Part shown: positions 18,458 through 28,790 of the stretch, in pieces
Layout: the number at the start of each line of letters is the position of its first letter
Position numbering within the stretch: position 1 is the stretch's first letter
DNA from: CALHRB01 sp964473465
GTDB lineage: Bacteria > Bacteroidota > Ignavibacteria > Kapaibacteriales > UBA2268
Direction of reading: 5' to 3'
Length of the DNA stretch: 64,000 nucleotides
Assembly (NCBI GenBank): GCA_964473465.1
Contig: CAYYPE010000013.1
Span: 20,416-84,415 of the forward strand
Program-made: the position numbers and the translations under genes
Notes under the pieces: generated by a model
What the model was told of the DNA's origin: nothing
The model's database searches: none
Seen by the model: only the letters and a program-made list of their open reading frames with translations

Positions 18458-19045
18458 TTAATTACAAATTCTTTTAATTATTGCTAATAACTCATTCCTA
18501 CCCATATTAGTTTTAGATGAATAAGGAAGAACTTCAAGGCTGTTTTTACAAAATTTAAGAAGATTTTCAACCTGTAACTTTCGTTCAGCAATTAGATTCT
18601 CAGTGATTTTATCGCATTTTGTTAATATTACAATGAATTTTTTATTATTATTTTCGAACCATTCCATTAATGACATATCAATGTTAGTCGGATCGTGCCT
18701 GCTGTCAACAAGAAGACAGACAAGACGCAAATTCTCCCGGATTTTAAAATATTCAAAGATAAGCTTTATCCAGCTTTCCTTTAATGATTTGGGAACTTCG
18801 GCATAACCAAAACCGGGCAAATCCGAAAAAATCCATTTGTTCTCAATATCAAAAAAATTAATTTGCTGAGTTTTCCCCGGAGTAGCACTTATTTTAGCTA
18901 AGTTTTTTCTTAGCACGATACTATTGAGCAAAGAAGACTTTCCAACGTTAGATCTGCCGGTAAAAGCCACCTCAGGTTTGTCAATCAAAGGAAATTGAGA
19001 TACTTTGCTTGCACCAAGAATAAATTCAGCGTTTAAATTTTTCAT
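18458..19045 (-). CDS. engB: Ribosome biogenesis GTP-binding protein EngB/YsxC
   Basis: This 195-residue TrmE-Era-EngA-EngB-Septin-type GTPase acts in large ribosomal subunit assembly. All G motifs are visible: G1 GRSNVGKSSLLNS, G2 threonine in ISATPGKTQQINFF, G3 DLPGFGYAEVP, G4 TKCDK and G5 SSKT. The length is typical of the family. It lies upstream of and probably co-transcribed with the gmhA-like gene, and is divergent from cysS. Confidence 0.95.
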   Translation of the reverse strand: MKNLNAEFILGASKVSQFPLIDKPEVAFTGRSNVGKSSLLNSIVLRKNLAKISATPGKTQQINFFDIENKWIFSDLPGFGYAEVPKSLKESWIKLIFEYFKIRENLRLVCLLVDSRHDPTNIDMSLMEWFENNNKKFIVILTKCDKITENLIAERKLQVENLLKFCKNSLEVLPYSSKTNMGRNELLAIIKRICN

Positions 19046-19173
19046 TCTTAATATTATGAATTAAATAAGTTTTAAAAACATAAAAGATTTTTATTATATA
19101 ATCACAATCATTAAATTACGAAAGTAAAGTAATAAAATTTCTATATAAATAAATTAAGAGAATATTTGTTAAA

Positions 19174-20637
19174 ATGGAGATCTACTTATATAATTCATTA
19201 AGCAATAAGTTATCACATGTAACACCTTTGGACGGAACAACAATCAGAATGTATTCCTGCGGACCGACGGTTTATAATTATGCTCACATAGGTAACATGA
19301 GATCTTTTCTTTTTGCTGACTTGCTTCAAAGGGTATTGAGAGTTGTGGGCGGATTTAAGGTTCATTGGGTAATGAATATAACCAACATTGATGATAAAAC
19401 AATCAGAGATTCTGCTATTGGAAGCAAGGAATGGAAAGAAGAAATGGGCGAGCAAACAAATAATCCACTTGAAAATTTATTAAAATTTACTTCATATTAT
19501 GAAAAAGCTTTCTTTGAAGACATTAGTAAGCTGAAAATTAATTTAAAACATTTTTATAAGATACCCAAAGCAACAGACTATATATTACAAATACAGGATA
19601 CTATAAAAAAAATCTACAAAAAAGGGTTATCCTATTATTCTGGCGGATCAGTTTATTTCAATGTTGCAGAATGGAGAAAAATTGATATTTATGGCAAGCT
19701 ATTCAAGATAGATTTTGAGAATTTCCGCTCGGGAGAGCGAATAGATTCAGATCAGTATGAAAAGGAGCAAGCAGCAGATTTTGCACTGTGGAAAGCAAAA
19801 AAAGCAGGCGAACCTTATTGGGAATTTGAACTCGACGGTCAGAATTGTGATGGCAGACCCGGTTGGCATATTGAATGCTCAGTTATGGAAAAAGAAATAC
19901 TTGGGCTTCCGTTCGATATTCATACAGGTGGGATTGACCTGAAATTCCCCCATCACGAAGATGAGATAGCACAAAGCAAAGCCGCTTTTGGAATAGACCC
20001 GACAGCAATCTGGTGCCATAATGAATTTCTGGAGGTTGAGGGTCAAAAAATGAGCAAATCACTTGGCAACTTTTTCACTCTTCGAGACCTCGAAGACAAG
20101 GGGATTGACCCGGTTGACATTCGTTTTGCAATGCTTTCAGCACATTATGGGTCAATATATAATTTTACGTTTAATGGGATAACTGCAGCCCGAAAAGCGA
20201 GATTGAGGATTCAAGACTATATATACTCTCTGTTTGATGAGAATAATCAGGGAGACAAATCTCCTGATGTGGAGGAATTAAAAGAAAAAGTGTTTAAGGA
20301 ACTTGGGTATGATTTACACACACCAAAAGCTTTAGCTCATATTTTCACTTTTATCAATAATAATCCTGCTGAATCAATAAAAATACCGCAAAGGAAAAAA
20401 TTAATTTCATTTTTCACAAAATTAAATCAAATTTTTGAAGCGTGGAATATTGACAAAAAGCCAGATGATTATGTTATTATCCCTAATGAAATACAAGAAC
20501 TTGCTGAGCAGAGATTTCTACTCAAAAAAGATAAAAAATTTGATGAGGCAGATAGATTAAGAAAAATAATAACCGAGAAAGGGTATGTTATCAAAGACTC
20601 AAAAGATGGATATACTATTGAAAAAATTAAATTATAA
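19174..20637 (+). CDS. cysS: Cysteinyl-tRNA synthetase
   Basis: This 487-residue class I synthetase charges tRNA-Cys. The HIGH-type signature AHIGNM is centred on H38, following CGPTVYNY, whose Cys is a zinc ligand. Further motifs are GRPGWHIECSVM (zinc/cysteine site), GGIDLKFPHHEDEIAQS and the KMSKS loop near residue 292 (GQKMSKSLGN). A C-terminal helical anticodon-binding region follows. The length is usual for bacterial CysS. Confidence 0.97.
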   Translation: MEIYLYNSLSNKLSHVTPLDGTTIRMYSCGPTVYNYAHIGNMRSFLFADLLQRVLRVVGGFKVHWVMNITNIDDKTIRDSAIGSKEWKEEMGEQTNNPLENLLKFTSYYEKAFFEDISKLKINLKHFYKIPKATDYILQIQDTIKKIYKKGLSYYSGGSVYFNVAEWRKIDIYGKLFKIDFENFRSGERIDSDQYEKEQAADFALWKAKKAGEPYWEFELDGQNCDGRPGWHIECSVMEKEILGLPFDIHTGGIDLKFPHHEDEIAQSKAAFGIDPTAIWCHNEFLEVEGQKMSKSLGNFFTLRDLEDKGIDPVDIRFAMLSAHYGSIYNFTFNGITAARKARLRIQDYIYSLFDENNQGDKSPDVEELKEKVFKELGYDLHTPKALAHIFTFINNNPAESIKIPQRKKLISFFTKLNQIFEAWNIDKKPDDYVIIPNEIQELAEQRFLLKKDKKFDEADRLRKIITEKGYVIKDSKDGYTIEKIKL

Positions 20638-20703
20638 CAACTCAAATAATAAATCATTCTTTTCGTTTAGCTTTCGTTATGTTGTTTGAACTAAAGTAAA
20701 CAA

Positions 20704-22635
20704 ATGATTAAAATTACATTTCCAGACGGTAATACACGAGAATATCCTGAGGGAGTTACTGGCTTAGAGATAGCACGTTCAATATCTGAACGATTAGCAA
20801 ATGAAGCTCTTGGAATATTTGTTAACGGCGAAAAATATGATTTATCAAGAAAAATAGATAAAGACGCAGCCATAGAAATAGTAACATTTGATGACCCAAG
20901 AGGTAAGGAAATCTACTGGCACTCATCGGCTCATTTAATGGCGGAAGCCATACAGGAACTATATCCCGGCGTTAAATTTGGTATTGGACCCGCTATAGAA
21001 AATGGTTTTTATTATGACGTTGACCTGCCTGATGGTAAAAAACTATCATCGGAGGATTTACCGGAAATAGAAGCAAAAATGCTTGAACTGGCAAAAAGAA
21101 ACGCAGAATATCAAAGAATTGAAATATCAAAGAAAGAAGCCTACGATTATTTTTCAAAAATTGGTGATCAATATAAACTTGAATTAATTGATGGGTTGAA
21201 TGATGGAGAGATTACTTTTTATAAACAGGGTAATTTCGTTGACCTTTGCCGTGGAACCCATATACCAAATACCAATCATATAAAATATGTCAAGTTGCTC
21301 ACTGTTGCCGGTGCTTACTGGCGAGGAGATTCAAGCAGAAATATGATGACAAGGATTTACGGGATAACCTTTCCAAAGAAAAAAATGCTTGATGATTATC
21401 TTTATATGCTTGAGGAAGCTAAGAAACGAGATCATCGCAAACTCGGAAAGGAACTCGAACTGTTTATGATTTCTCCTAATGTTGGTGGTGGGCTACCAAT
21501 CTGGCTACCAAAGGGAACAATTATTCGCAGGAAACTGGAAGCTTTTATCTCTGAAGAATTAAAAAAACGAGGCTATGTTGAGGTAATTACGCCTCACATA
21601 GGCAACATCAATCTGTATAAAACATCCGGGCATTATCCTTATTATTCCGATTCAATGTTTGCCCCTATAAAGATTGAAGAAGAAGAATATCTGCTAAAAC
21701 CGATGAATTGCCCACATCATCATCAGATATATGCTTCAAAACCGAGAAGCTACCGGGACTTACCTCTTCGTTTAGCTGAATTCGGAACTGTTTACCGTTA
21801 TGAGCAATCTGGGGAATTAAACGGTTTGACAAGGGTTAGAGGTTTCACTCAGGACGACGCACATATGTATTGCACAGAAGAGCAATTAAAAGATGAAATC
21901 AAGCAAACCGTGGAGCTAACTCAATTAGTTTTCAATACTTTCGGGATGAGCGTAAAAATAAGATTGTCGTTCAGAGATGAAGATTCCTCAAAGTATGTCG
22001 GTTCGGAAGAAAGCTGGAACCATGCAGAAAAGGTAATTCAGGAAGTTGCCGATGAAATGGGGCTGGATTATTTTATCGGGAAGGGAGAAGCCTCTTTCTA
22101 TGGACCAAAAATAGATTTTAACGTGAAAGACGCTTTGGGACGTTCATGGCAGCTTGGAACAGTGCAGGTGGATTATGTTATGCCCGAGCGATTTCAGCTT
22201 GAATACACTGGAGAAGATAACCAAAAGCACAGGCCGGTTATTATTCACAGGGCACCATTTGGTTCCCTTGAAAGGTTTTTATCTATTCTTATTGAGCATT
22301 TTGCGGGTAATTTTCCTTTCTGGCTGGCTCCGGTTCAGGTTAACGTGCTTCCAATCGGGGAAAACCAGCACGAATTTGCAAATGAACTTTTCTCGAAGCT
22401 TGATAAAGCAGGTATAAGAGCCGAGATTGACCTTAGAAGCGAAAAAATAAACAGAAAAATTGCGGAATCGGAGCAGAAAAAAATCCCCTTTGCCCTTATT
22501 ATTGGACAGAAAGAAGTTGAAACACAAACGGCTTCTGTCCGAGAACACACCAAGGGTAATATTGGCAATAAAACAATTGAAGAGATTCTCAATCTTTTCA
22601 GCGAATTGAATAATCCATACAGAAGACATAATTAA
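20704..22635 (+). CDS. thrS: Threonyl-tRNA synthetase
   Basis: This 643-residue class II synthetase has an N-terminal TGS domain (1-60) and a second additional domain with the editing HxxxH (WHSSAHLMAEA) and C...H (LCRGTH) zinc-like motifs. The catalytic core carries MNCPHHHQIYASKPRSYRDL and RVRGFTQDDAHMYC, and an anticodon-binding domain ends the protein. It follows cysS by 66 bases. The common partner infC does not follow, which is unusual but not unique. No T-box leader is seen upstream. Confidence 0.97.
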   Translation: MIKITFPDGNTREYPEGVTGLEIARSISERLANEALGIFVNGEKYDLSRKIDKDAAIEIVTFDDPRGKEIYWHSSAHLMAEAIQELYPGVKFGIGPAIENGFYYDVDLPDGKKLSSEDLPEIEAKMLELAKRNAEYQRIEISKKEAYDYFSKIGDQYKLELIDGLNDGEITFYKQGNFVDLCRGTHIPNTNHIKYVKLLTVAGAYWRGDSSRNMMTRIYGITFPKKKMLDDYLYMLEEAKKRDHRKLGKELELFMISPNVGGGLPIWLPKGTIIRRKLEAFISEELKKRGYVEVITPHIGNINLYKTSGHYPYYSDSMFAPIKIEEEEYLLKPMNCPHHHQIYASKPRSYRDLPLRLAEFGTVYRYEQSGELNGLTRVRGFTQDDAHMYCTEEQLKDEIKQTVELTQLVFNTFGMSVKIRLSFRDEDSSKYVGSEESWNHAEKVIQEVADEMGLDYFIGKGEASFYGPKIDFNVKDALGRSWQLGTVQVDYVMPERFQLEYTGEDNQKHRPVIIHRAPFGSLERFLSILIEHFAGNFPFWLAPVQVNVLPIGENQHEFANELFSKLDKAGIRAEIDLRSEKINRKIAESEQKKIPFALIIGQKEVETQTASVREHTKGNIGNKTIEEILNLFSELNNPYRRHN

Positions 22636-23191
22636 ATCAATTTTCGTTTTACAATCAATTCCTCAGTAGGGTGTGACTGACATTAAGTCCAATCTGCTGG
22701 GGTTTGGTGTTTAATCTCCCCTCAGAATTTCATAAAAATTATAATTCTCCAATTAATGAAATATATTTTTTGAAATATTATGTTTTAGTAAATTTTGAAA
22801 TATTTATGAAGAGTTTGCAGAAAAGAGGGGAAATAAATTATATTAATGAAATAATGCTTTTTAATGTAAAAATAAGGTTTTTTAATGTGTTAATTTAAAT
22901 TTCAAATATAAATGAATTATTATAAATTTATAAATGAGTTATTTTAAATTTTAACAGACCGCCTGAAATATTTTTAAGCCATATTTGAATATTTCTTAAC
23001 TTTGTTTTAGTATGAATATATTGAACCAACATGTCGAACAAATAAATTGAAAAACAAATCAGGTGATTTTTTCAACAAAGGTTATGAGTCAGAGGTGCTG
23101 ACATACTAATTTAAAACAAATATGAAAGGTTGAGAAAAATTACAAAAGACATAAAAATAGAATATTATACACAATACATAAGAGACTGACT
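22636..23191 (+). other. AT-rich non-coding stretch after thrS
   Basis: No convincing gene lies in these 556 bases; the only open frame is a short, low-complexity AT-driven one near 22704-22898. A weak G/C stem (CTG-GGGG near 22694-22700 with CCCC-CAG near 22718-22725) may be a remnant or a poor terminator, as no T run follows it. Confidence 0.4.
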
Positions 23192-23844
23192 ATGAAAACA
23201 TTTTAATTAATATTAATTTTAGCGATGCCTCTGATGCTTTTTTCGCAAATTGACAGTACAGAATTATATTTCAAAAGTGTTGATAATGATGATATAAGAA
23301 CAATTTGTGAATTGGCTGACATTCAAATCATTAAAATTATTAGCAAAGACACACTTTTGAAAAATAAAGTATTCAATTTTATTATAAAAGAGTTCAAGAA
23401 AGGTAAAATTGTATCATCGGACGACTTAAATTTTTCAAATAAGGTTGAAAAAATTCCTATTGTTGTCAATGGTGACACATTGATACATGTTGTGCATATG
23501 CTCGAAAAAGCAGGTTTTAGTGAGGGCAGAGATTCTTTATTAATTACCATATCTGGAATATATAAAATGATATTTTCAAACTATATATTCAATATCCTGG
23601 TATCAAATTTAGCAAAAACTTAAAGGGGAGAAAAAATTATCTTTTGCGAGAGGCAATTAAATGTTCTGAAAATAAAATAAAAGTTCCTGTTAACAAGGAA
23701 TACCCAATTCTGGTATATACACCTCCATTTGCAGATGAATCTCCAATTCAATCATACTGCATACTTTTAGAAGAAAATGTCGAAAAATGGTATGAGAAGT
23801 TTAAGGTGAAACATTTTTTTGTGATTTACTTTGAAATAAAATAA
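23192..23844 (+). pseudogene. Decayed secreted protein gene
   Basis: A plausible start at 23192 reads MKTF, then a TAA stop, then LILILAMPLMLFSQ in the same frame. This is exactly a signal peptide with one codon changed to stop. The frame continues to 23623 (about DSTELYFKSVDNDD to SNLAKT). Around 23570-23600 a second frame takes over and reads YPGIKFSKNLKGRKNYLL into LREAIKCSENKIKV, ending at 23844, which points to a frameshift. The protein would have been a small exported protein of unknown family. A shorter functional product from the ATG at 23225 is possible, but lacks most of the signal peptide. Confidence 0.55.
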
Positions 23845-24233
23845 TTTCTAAGATTATAATAAGAATACGATTTAAATTTGCTATATTTTGCTGTAAATTC
23901 AAGTTTGAACGGGAATGAAAGAGTTTAATATTATTTTCATAATAATTAATGCTTCTATAATGATTATTTTTTACCAAACATAGACAGAGTTCCTGTTGAA
24001 TCTTTTTTAGGGTAACTTACCAAAACTCATTTTATATTCAATTTTTATGAAGGGCAAATTATGTTTATATAAAAAAATTATTTTAATTTAAATAAATTAT
24101 ATTCTTATTTAAATCAAATTTTAATTATATCCGAACGATATCAAAAATCAATATTAGCTATAAAATCATTCAGTAATGAAAATTTTGATTAGTAATTTAA
24201 TTAAGTAAATAATTTTATTATTTTTAGTGGTTT
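23845..24233 (+). other. Non-coding AT-rich gap between two decayed genes
   Basis: About 390 bases with frequent stops in all frames. I see no RNA gene, hairpin or gene remnant that I can name. Confidence 0.4.
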
Positions 24234-25289
24234 ATGAAAAGATTTTCTGCTTTTTGTTTTTCTTAACATTTATTTTTGCATTCTCTTATCAGGCACATTC
24301 TAAAAAGCTTTATGGGTGGGGTAGTAATGAGAGATCCCAACTTGGAGTAAAATAGTCAGATTGTACTCCATTCAATTGGGAGTAATTTTGCTCAAGTATC
24401 AAGTGATGATTATCATACAATAGCGAAAAAGACAAACGGCACCCTCTGGGCTTGGGGGAATAACCTTAAAGGTCAATTAGGCGATGGAACTAATACTGAC
24501 AGATCATCCCCGGTAAGTATTTGAACTGCTACTAAATGGGATCAAGTTGCCTGTGGTGGTTCACATACTATGGCATTAGAGTTATTAGGCTACTATACCC
24601 CACCAACAAATCAAAGTAGTAATATCACTACATGGGATGTAAGAAACACAAGTATGTCAATCAGCTGGGCTAATGGAAATGGAAATGGCACGATGGTTGT
24701 GGTCAAAACAGGTAATGATTTTAACGCCAATGATATTCCTCAATCCGGTGAATATTACACTGGCTATAATACTAATTTTAGTTCCGCTCCCGAAGTTGTT
24801 CCTGGCAGTAATGGGGGCAGAATTGTTTACTATGGCTCCGGTAACAATATATCAATGACAGGACTTACTGCATTGACCCGTTACAGAATAAGATTATTTG
24901 CTTACAATGGGAATCCGGCAACAGCTACAGCTGGTTTCAACCAGAGTACTGCTACTAATAATCCTTTTGTCCAACGAACTGCGAGGTTTAAGGAGATATT
25001 TGCTCAGGATGATCTATTCCCCGAATCAGAAAATTCTGTCTCTATTTATCCAACTCCAGCTAATGATTATATTAATTTCTTTATTCATAATTTTGATGAA
25101 TGTAGTCCAGAAATCAGGATGTTTGATGTGAATGGAAAGGAATATCAAATCAAACCAGAAATCATTCATTCAAACAGAGAAACTACGTTCTTGAAATTAA
25201 GGCTTAATGATTTTGTTTCTGGTATATATGATCTTGTTATAAATTTTAATGATGAGATTATCATTGAGCGATTAATGATATCAAGATAA
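24234..25289 (+). pseudogene. Broken RCC1-repeat surface protein with T9SS sorting domain
   Basis: The start codon at 24234 opens a signal peptide that shifts frame near 24263 (CFLFFLTFIFAFSYQAHS lies in the other frame). RCC1-type remnants follow: LYGWGSNERSQLG, a TAG stop near 24353, then GTLWAWGNNLKGQLGDGTNTD, and a TGA near 24523 exactly where the intact paralogue has Gly in PVQIGTA. From 24570 the frame is open for 239 residues and ends in a T9SS-type sorting domain (YPTPANDYINFFIHNF ... IIIERLMISR). The RCC1 head resembles the gene at 25782 and the tail is about 90% identical in DNA to 28064-28762, so this is a decayed hybrid or ancestral paralogue of that pair. The 3' open frame may look like a gene, but has no signal peptide. 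Confidence 0.8.
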
Positions 25290-25781
25290 AGAATATTCAA
25301 CATTCTGTTTGAAGCTAAGAAAAGAAAAAGAATCAAGTTAGATGGAAAAGATTTGCCAAGCGAAATATATACCTGAAGGACAACAGGCAAGAAATTCGTA
25401 CAAAACTAAAAGGTCGTTCTGGTGAAGTAGGGGTTGAAATTGCTGATTTCAAAGGGGGTTGTTACGTAACAACCTCTTTTTTTGCAATGGATAAGAATTC
25501 AGATAATTGAAATATCTAAAAAGATGAGGTAATTAATTAGTTACAATATAAAAATTAAAAGATTAATTATTAAGAATACAATTTTGACGAATATTATTAA
25601 TAAATTTTTATATAAGTTAAATAAAATGTTTTTAATTTCTAAAATAATTTTTTATATTTCTGAAATTGGAAATAATAAAAGTTTTAATTCAATTTTTAAA
25701 ACATCAATACTTATGTTATGAAAATTCTGAAAAAATTATTTGAATGAATGATTTGATTATTAATTTTTAAAAAGGTGTTTT
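25290..25781 (+). other. Gap holding a terminator and the RCC1 gene promoter region
   Basis: The only clear element is the terminator at 25455-25484. The remainder is AT-rich, with no gene or repeat that I can support; it must contain the promoter for the gene at 25782. Confidence 0.45.
25455..25484 (+). terminator. Rho-independent terminator
   Basis: The perfect palindrome GGTTGTTACGTAACAACC (25457-25474) forms a stem with an ACGT loop, followed by TCTTTTTTT. It lies about 165 bases after the decayed T9SS gene. Confidence 0.78.
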
Positions 25782-27518
25782 ATGAAACATTTAATTTACA
25801 TATTGTTTTTGTTAACATTAATATCTGTGCTGTCTTATGAGGTGCATTGCCTGAACCTTTATGGATGGGGTAAGAACTCCTATGGCCAATTAGGTGATGG
25901 GACTAATACTAATAGAACATCCCCGGTACAAATTGGAACTGCCAAAGATTGGGCTCAAGTTGCTACTGGTGGCTCATATACCATAGCAATAAAGAGAGAC
26001 GGTACTCTTTGGGCTTGGGGTTATAATTCTTATGGCCAATTAGGTGATGGGACTACCACCGATAGGTTATCACCAGTACAAATTGGAAGTTCCACAGACT
26101 GGGCTCAAGTTGATGGTGGTGGTGATCATACAATAGCAATAAAGACAGACGGAACTCTATGGGCTTGGGGTTACAATTATTCTGGACAATTAGGTGATGG
26201 GACTACTATTCAAAGAAATTCCCCAGTCCAAATAGGATCATCCACAAACTGGGCTCGAGTTGCCTGTGGCATTGATTATACAGTAGCTATAAAGACAGAC
26301 GGAACTCTATGGGCTTGGGGGGCAAATTATGTTGGCCAATTAGGCGATGGCACAACCACCGATAGGTTATCACCAGTTCAAATTGGAAGTTCCACAAACT
26401 GGGCTCAAGTTTCTTGCGGAGGGATTCATACTTTTGCAATAAAAACAGACGGCAGTCTATGGGGTTGGGGGGATAATTATTATGGACAATTAGGTGATGG
26501 GAGTAATATTCAAAGAAATTCCCCAGTTCAAATAGGAACATCCACAGACTGGGCTCAAGTTGAATGTGGCATTTTTCATACGGTAGCAATAAAGACAGAC
26601 GGCACTCTTTGGGCTTGGGGTCGGAACATACTTGGCCAATTAGGTGATGGGACTACTATTAATAAGACATCCCCAGTACAAATTGGGAGCGCAACAAATT
26701 GGTCTCAAGTTGATGGTGGTAATGCTCATACCATAGCGATAAAGACAGATGGTACTCTTTGGGCTTGGGGTTATAATTATTACGGCCAATTAGGAGATGG
26801 GACTACTTCTACCAAGTTATCCCCAGTACAAGTTGGAAGTGCTACTAACTGGACTCAAGTTGCTTGTTTCTCAGATCATGTTATGGCATTTGAGTACTCA
26901 TCTCCAGTAGTAGAAACTGCTTCGGTTTCAAGTACAACAACAACAACAGCTTCTGGAGGAGGTGAAGTAACCTACGACGGAGGTACAACGGTAACAGCAC
27001 GCGGTGTTTGCTGGAATACAACAGGGAGTCCGACAATTGCAGATGATCATACTGAAGATGGAAATGGAACTGGTATCTTTTCGAGCAACTTGACAGGATT
27101 ATCACCAAATACAACATATTACGTTCGAGCATATGCAACGAATTCAGTTGCCACAGATTATGGTAACGAAATTTCTTTTACACAAATTGATAAATCAAAT
27201 TTTATGAAATTTTCATATCAGGGTCTATTGACTGATTATATCACTGGATTACCATTATCAGGAAGTAAAAATTTTACATTTAAGATATTTTATCAAAGTG
27301 AGATTGGAGAAGAAAGTCCTGTCACTGTTTGGGAAGAAACACACAATGGCGTCGAACTTGATAATGGTGTTTTTAATGTTATTCTTGGAAGTATAAATCC
27401 AATAAATCTTGATTTTACTACATCATATTGCCTTGGTATTTTTGTCGAAGGAAATGAACTCTTACCGAGACAGCCTATAGTAGGTCCAGTGTATCAAGGT
27501 GGTGGATTCGGGAGGTAA
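25782..27518 (+). CDS. Secreted RCC1-repeat beta-propeller protein
   Basis: The 578-residue protein has a signal peptide, then seven RCC1/BNR-like repeats of about 50 residues (residues about 22-375) with the core LWAWGxNxxGQLGDGT and PVQIGSSTxWAQV. These predict a seven-bladed propeller. A Fn3-like module follows (about 380-470, GVCWNTTGSPTIADDHTEDG ... YYVRAYATNS), then a strand-rich module opening FSYQGLLTDYITG (about 480-578). There is no sorting domain of its own, but the next gene starts 5 bases later and carries one. The ribosome-binding site of that gene lies inside the last codons here. Role unknown; probably surface or secreted. Confidence 0.85.
   Translation: MKHLIYILFLLTLISVLSYEVHCLNLYGWGKNSYGQLGDGTNTNRTSPVQIGTAKDWAQVATGGSYTIAIKRDGTLWAWGYNSYGQLGDGTTTDRLSPVQIGSSTDWAQVDGGGDHTIAIKTDGTLWAWGYNYSGQLGDGTTIQRNSPVQIGSSTNWARVACGIDYTVAIKTDGTLWAWGANYVGQLGDGTTTDRLSPVQIGSSTNWAQVSCGGIHTFAIKTDGSLWGWGDNYYGQLGDGSNIQRNSPVQIGTSTDWAQVECGIFHTVAIKTDGTLWAWGRNILGQLGDGTTINKTSPVQIGSATNWSQVDGGNAHTIAIKTDGTLWAWGYNYYGQLGDGTTSTKLSPVQVGSATNWTQVACFSDHVMAFEYSSPVVETASVSSTTTTTASGGGEVTYDGGTTVTARGVCWNTTGSPTIADDHTEDGNGTGIFSSNLTGLSPNTTYYVRAYATNSVATDYGNEISFTQIDKSNFMKFSYQGLLTDYITGLPLSGSKNFTFKIFYQSEIGEESPVTVWEETHNGVELDNGVFNVILGSINPINLDFTTSYCLGIFVEGNELLPRQPIVGPVYQGGGFGR
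25853..26890 (+). repeat. Seven tandem ~150-bp coding repeats
   Basis: Within the RCC1 gene, seven units of about 150 bp encode nearly the same blade. Blocks such as CAATTAGGTGATGGGACTA and ATAAAGACAGACGG recur with few changes, so the DNA is nearly repetitive and prone to unequal recombination. Confidence 0.85.
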
Positions 27519-27523
27519 ATCTT

Positions 27524-28762
27524 ATGAAAAATTTAAAGTTTTCTTATTGCTTTATTTCTCTTATCATATTTTTTATTTCCTGTGGTGAAGTGTTTTCTTC
27601 AAACTACAAGTTCAAAGCATCTGTTATCGCTTACGGAGGAGGAGTTTCTTCAAATAACCAGTTTGTTTTAAAGGGTACATTAGGACAACCAATCATTGGA
27701 TTGTCACAAAATAGTAATTGTAAAGGAAAGTTTGGTTTCTGGAATATTTATAATGCACTGTTACAGACAGATATACCAACTGTTTATACTAACTCAGTTT
27801 CCGACATTACCGGAGAAAAAGCTAAGTCAGGAGGGGATGTTACTGACGACGGCGGTGCAATGGTTACTGCACGAGGTGTTTGCTGGAATACTACCGGTAG
27901 TCCTACAACTGCTGATGACTATACTACTAATGGCAACGGAATGGGCTCTTTTAATAGCAACCTGACTGGATTATCTCTTAATACTCATTATTATGTGCGG
28001 GCTTATGCTACTAACTATGAAGGAACAGCTTACGGCGATGAGGTTGAATTTACAACATTAAGCTACTATGCCCCACCAACAAATCAAAGTAGTAATATCA
28101 CTACTTGGAATGTAAGAAACACAAGTATGTCAATTGGTTGGTCTAATGGAAATGGCAATGGCACAATGGTTGTTGTTAAAACAGGTAATGATTTTAATGT
28201 CAATGATATTCCTCAATCCGGTGAATATTACTATACCTACAATACTGATTTTAGTTCCGCTCCTGAAGTTGTTTCTGGCAGTAATGGTAGCAGAATTATT
28301 TACTATGGCACCGGTAGCAATATATCAATGACAGGACTGACAGCATTGACACGCTACAGGATAAGGTTATTTGCTTACAATGGCAATCCTGCAATAGCCA
28401 CAGCAGGATTCAACAAGAGTACTTCAACAAATAATCCTTTTGTTCAACGAACTGCAAGATATAAGGATATTTTTAATCAAGATGGAGTATTTCCCGAATC
28501 AGAAATTTCTATCCTTGTTTATCCAACTCCGGCTAATGATTATATTAATATCTTTATTCATAATTTAGATGAATGTAGGCCAGAAATCAGGATGTTTGAT
28601 GTGAATGGAAAGGAATTTCAAATCAAACCAGAAATCATTCAATCAGACAGAGAATCTACGCTCATGAAATTAAGGCTTGACGGGTTTGTTTCTGGTATAT
28701 ATAATCTTGTGATACATTTTAGTGAGGAGATTATCATTGAACGATTAATGATATCAAGATAA
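27524..28762 (+). CDS. Secreted Fn3-like protein with type IX secretion sorting domain
   Basis: The 412-residue protein has a signal peptide with a Cys (SLIIFFISCGEVFSS), an N-terminal module (about 25-85), a Fn3-like module (GVCWNTTGSPTTADDYTTNG, about 100-175) shared with the preceding gene, and a second module (about 180-310). A C-terminal sorting domain of about 80 residues begins ISILVYPTPANDYIN and ends IIIERLMISR. GGAGG lies 8 bases before the ATG. The last 230 residues are closely related to the tail of the decayed gene at 24234-25289. Likely a cell-surface protein exported by the type IX system. Confidence 0.85.
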   Translation: MKNLKFSYCFISLIIFFISCGEVFSSNYKFKASVIAYGGGVSSNNQFVLKGTLGQPIIGLSQNSNCKGKFGFWNIYNALLQTDIPTVYTNSVSDITGEKAKSGGDVTDDGGAMVTARGVCWNTTGSPTTADDYTTNGNGMGSFNSNLTGLSLNTHYYVRAYATNYEGTAYGDEVEFTTLSYYAPPTNQSSNITTWNVRNTSMSIGWSNGNGNGTMVVVKTGNDFNVNDIPQSGEYYYTYNTDFSSAPEVVSGSNGSRIIYYGTGSNISMTGLTALTRYRIRLFAYNGNPAIATAGFNKSTSTNNPFVQRTARYKDIFNQDGVFPESEISILVYPTPANDYINIFIHNLDECRPEIRMFDVNGKEFQIKPEIIQSDRESTLMKLRLDGFVSGIYNLVIHFSEEIIIERLMISR

Positions 28763-28790
28763 AGTAAGAATAGTTTAATTTTTCCCTAAA

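Noticed and set aside
20638..20703. T-box or other leader before thrS
   Set aside because: The gap is only 66 bases and has no T-box sequence or terminator/antiterminator pair.
22704..22898. 64-residue open frame after thrS
   Set aside because: Composition is that of random AT-rich translation, with no ribosome-binding site, motif or conserved look.
24570..25289. Independent 239-residue gene
   Set aside because: It lacks a signal peptide although it ends in a T9SS sorting domain, and the preceding DNA continues the homology to the RCC1 paralogue; better described as the 3' end of a pseudogene.
25384..25510. Open frame reading RQEIRTKLKGRSGEVGVEIADF through the terminator
   Set aside because: It has no start codon with a ribosome-binding site, and overlaps a perfect terminator palindrome; coincidental.
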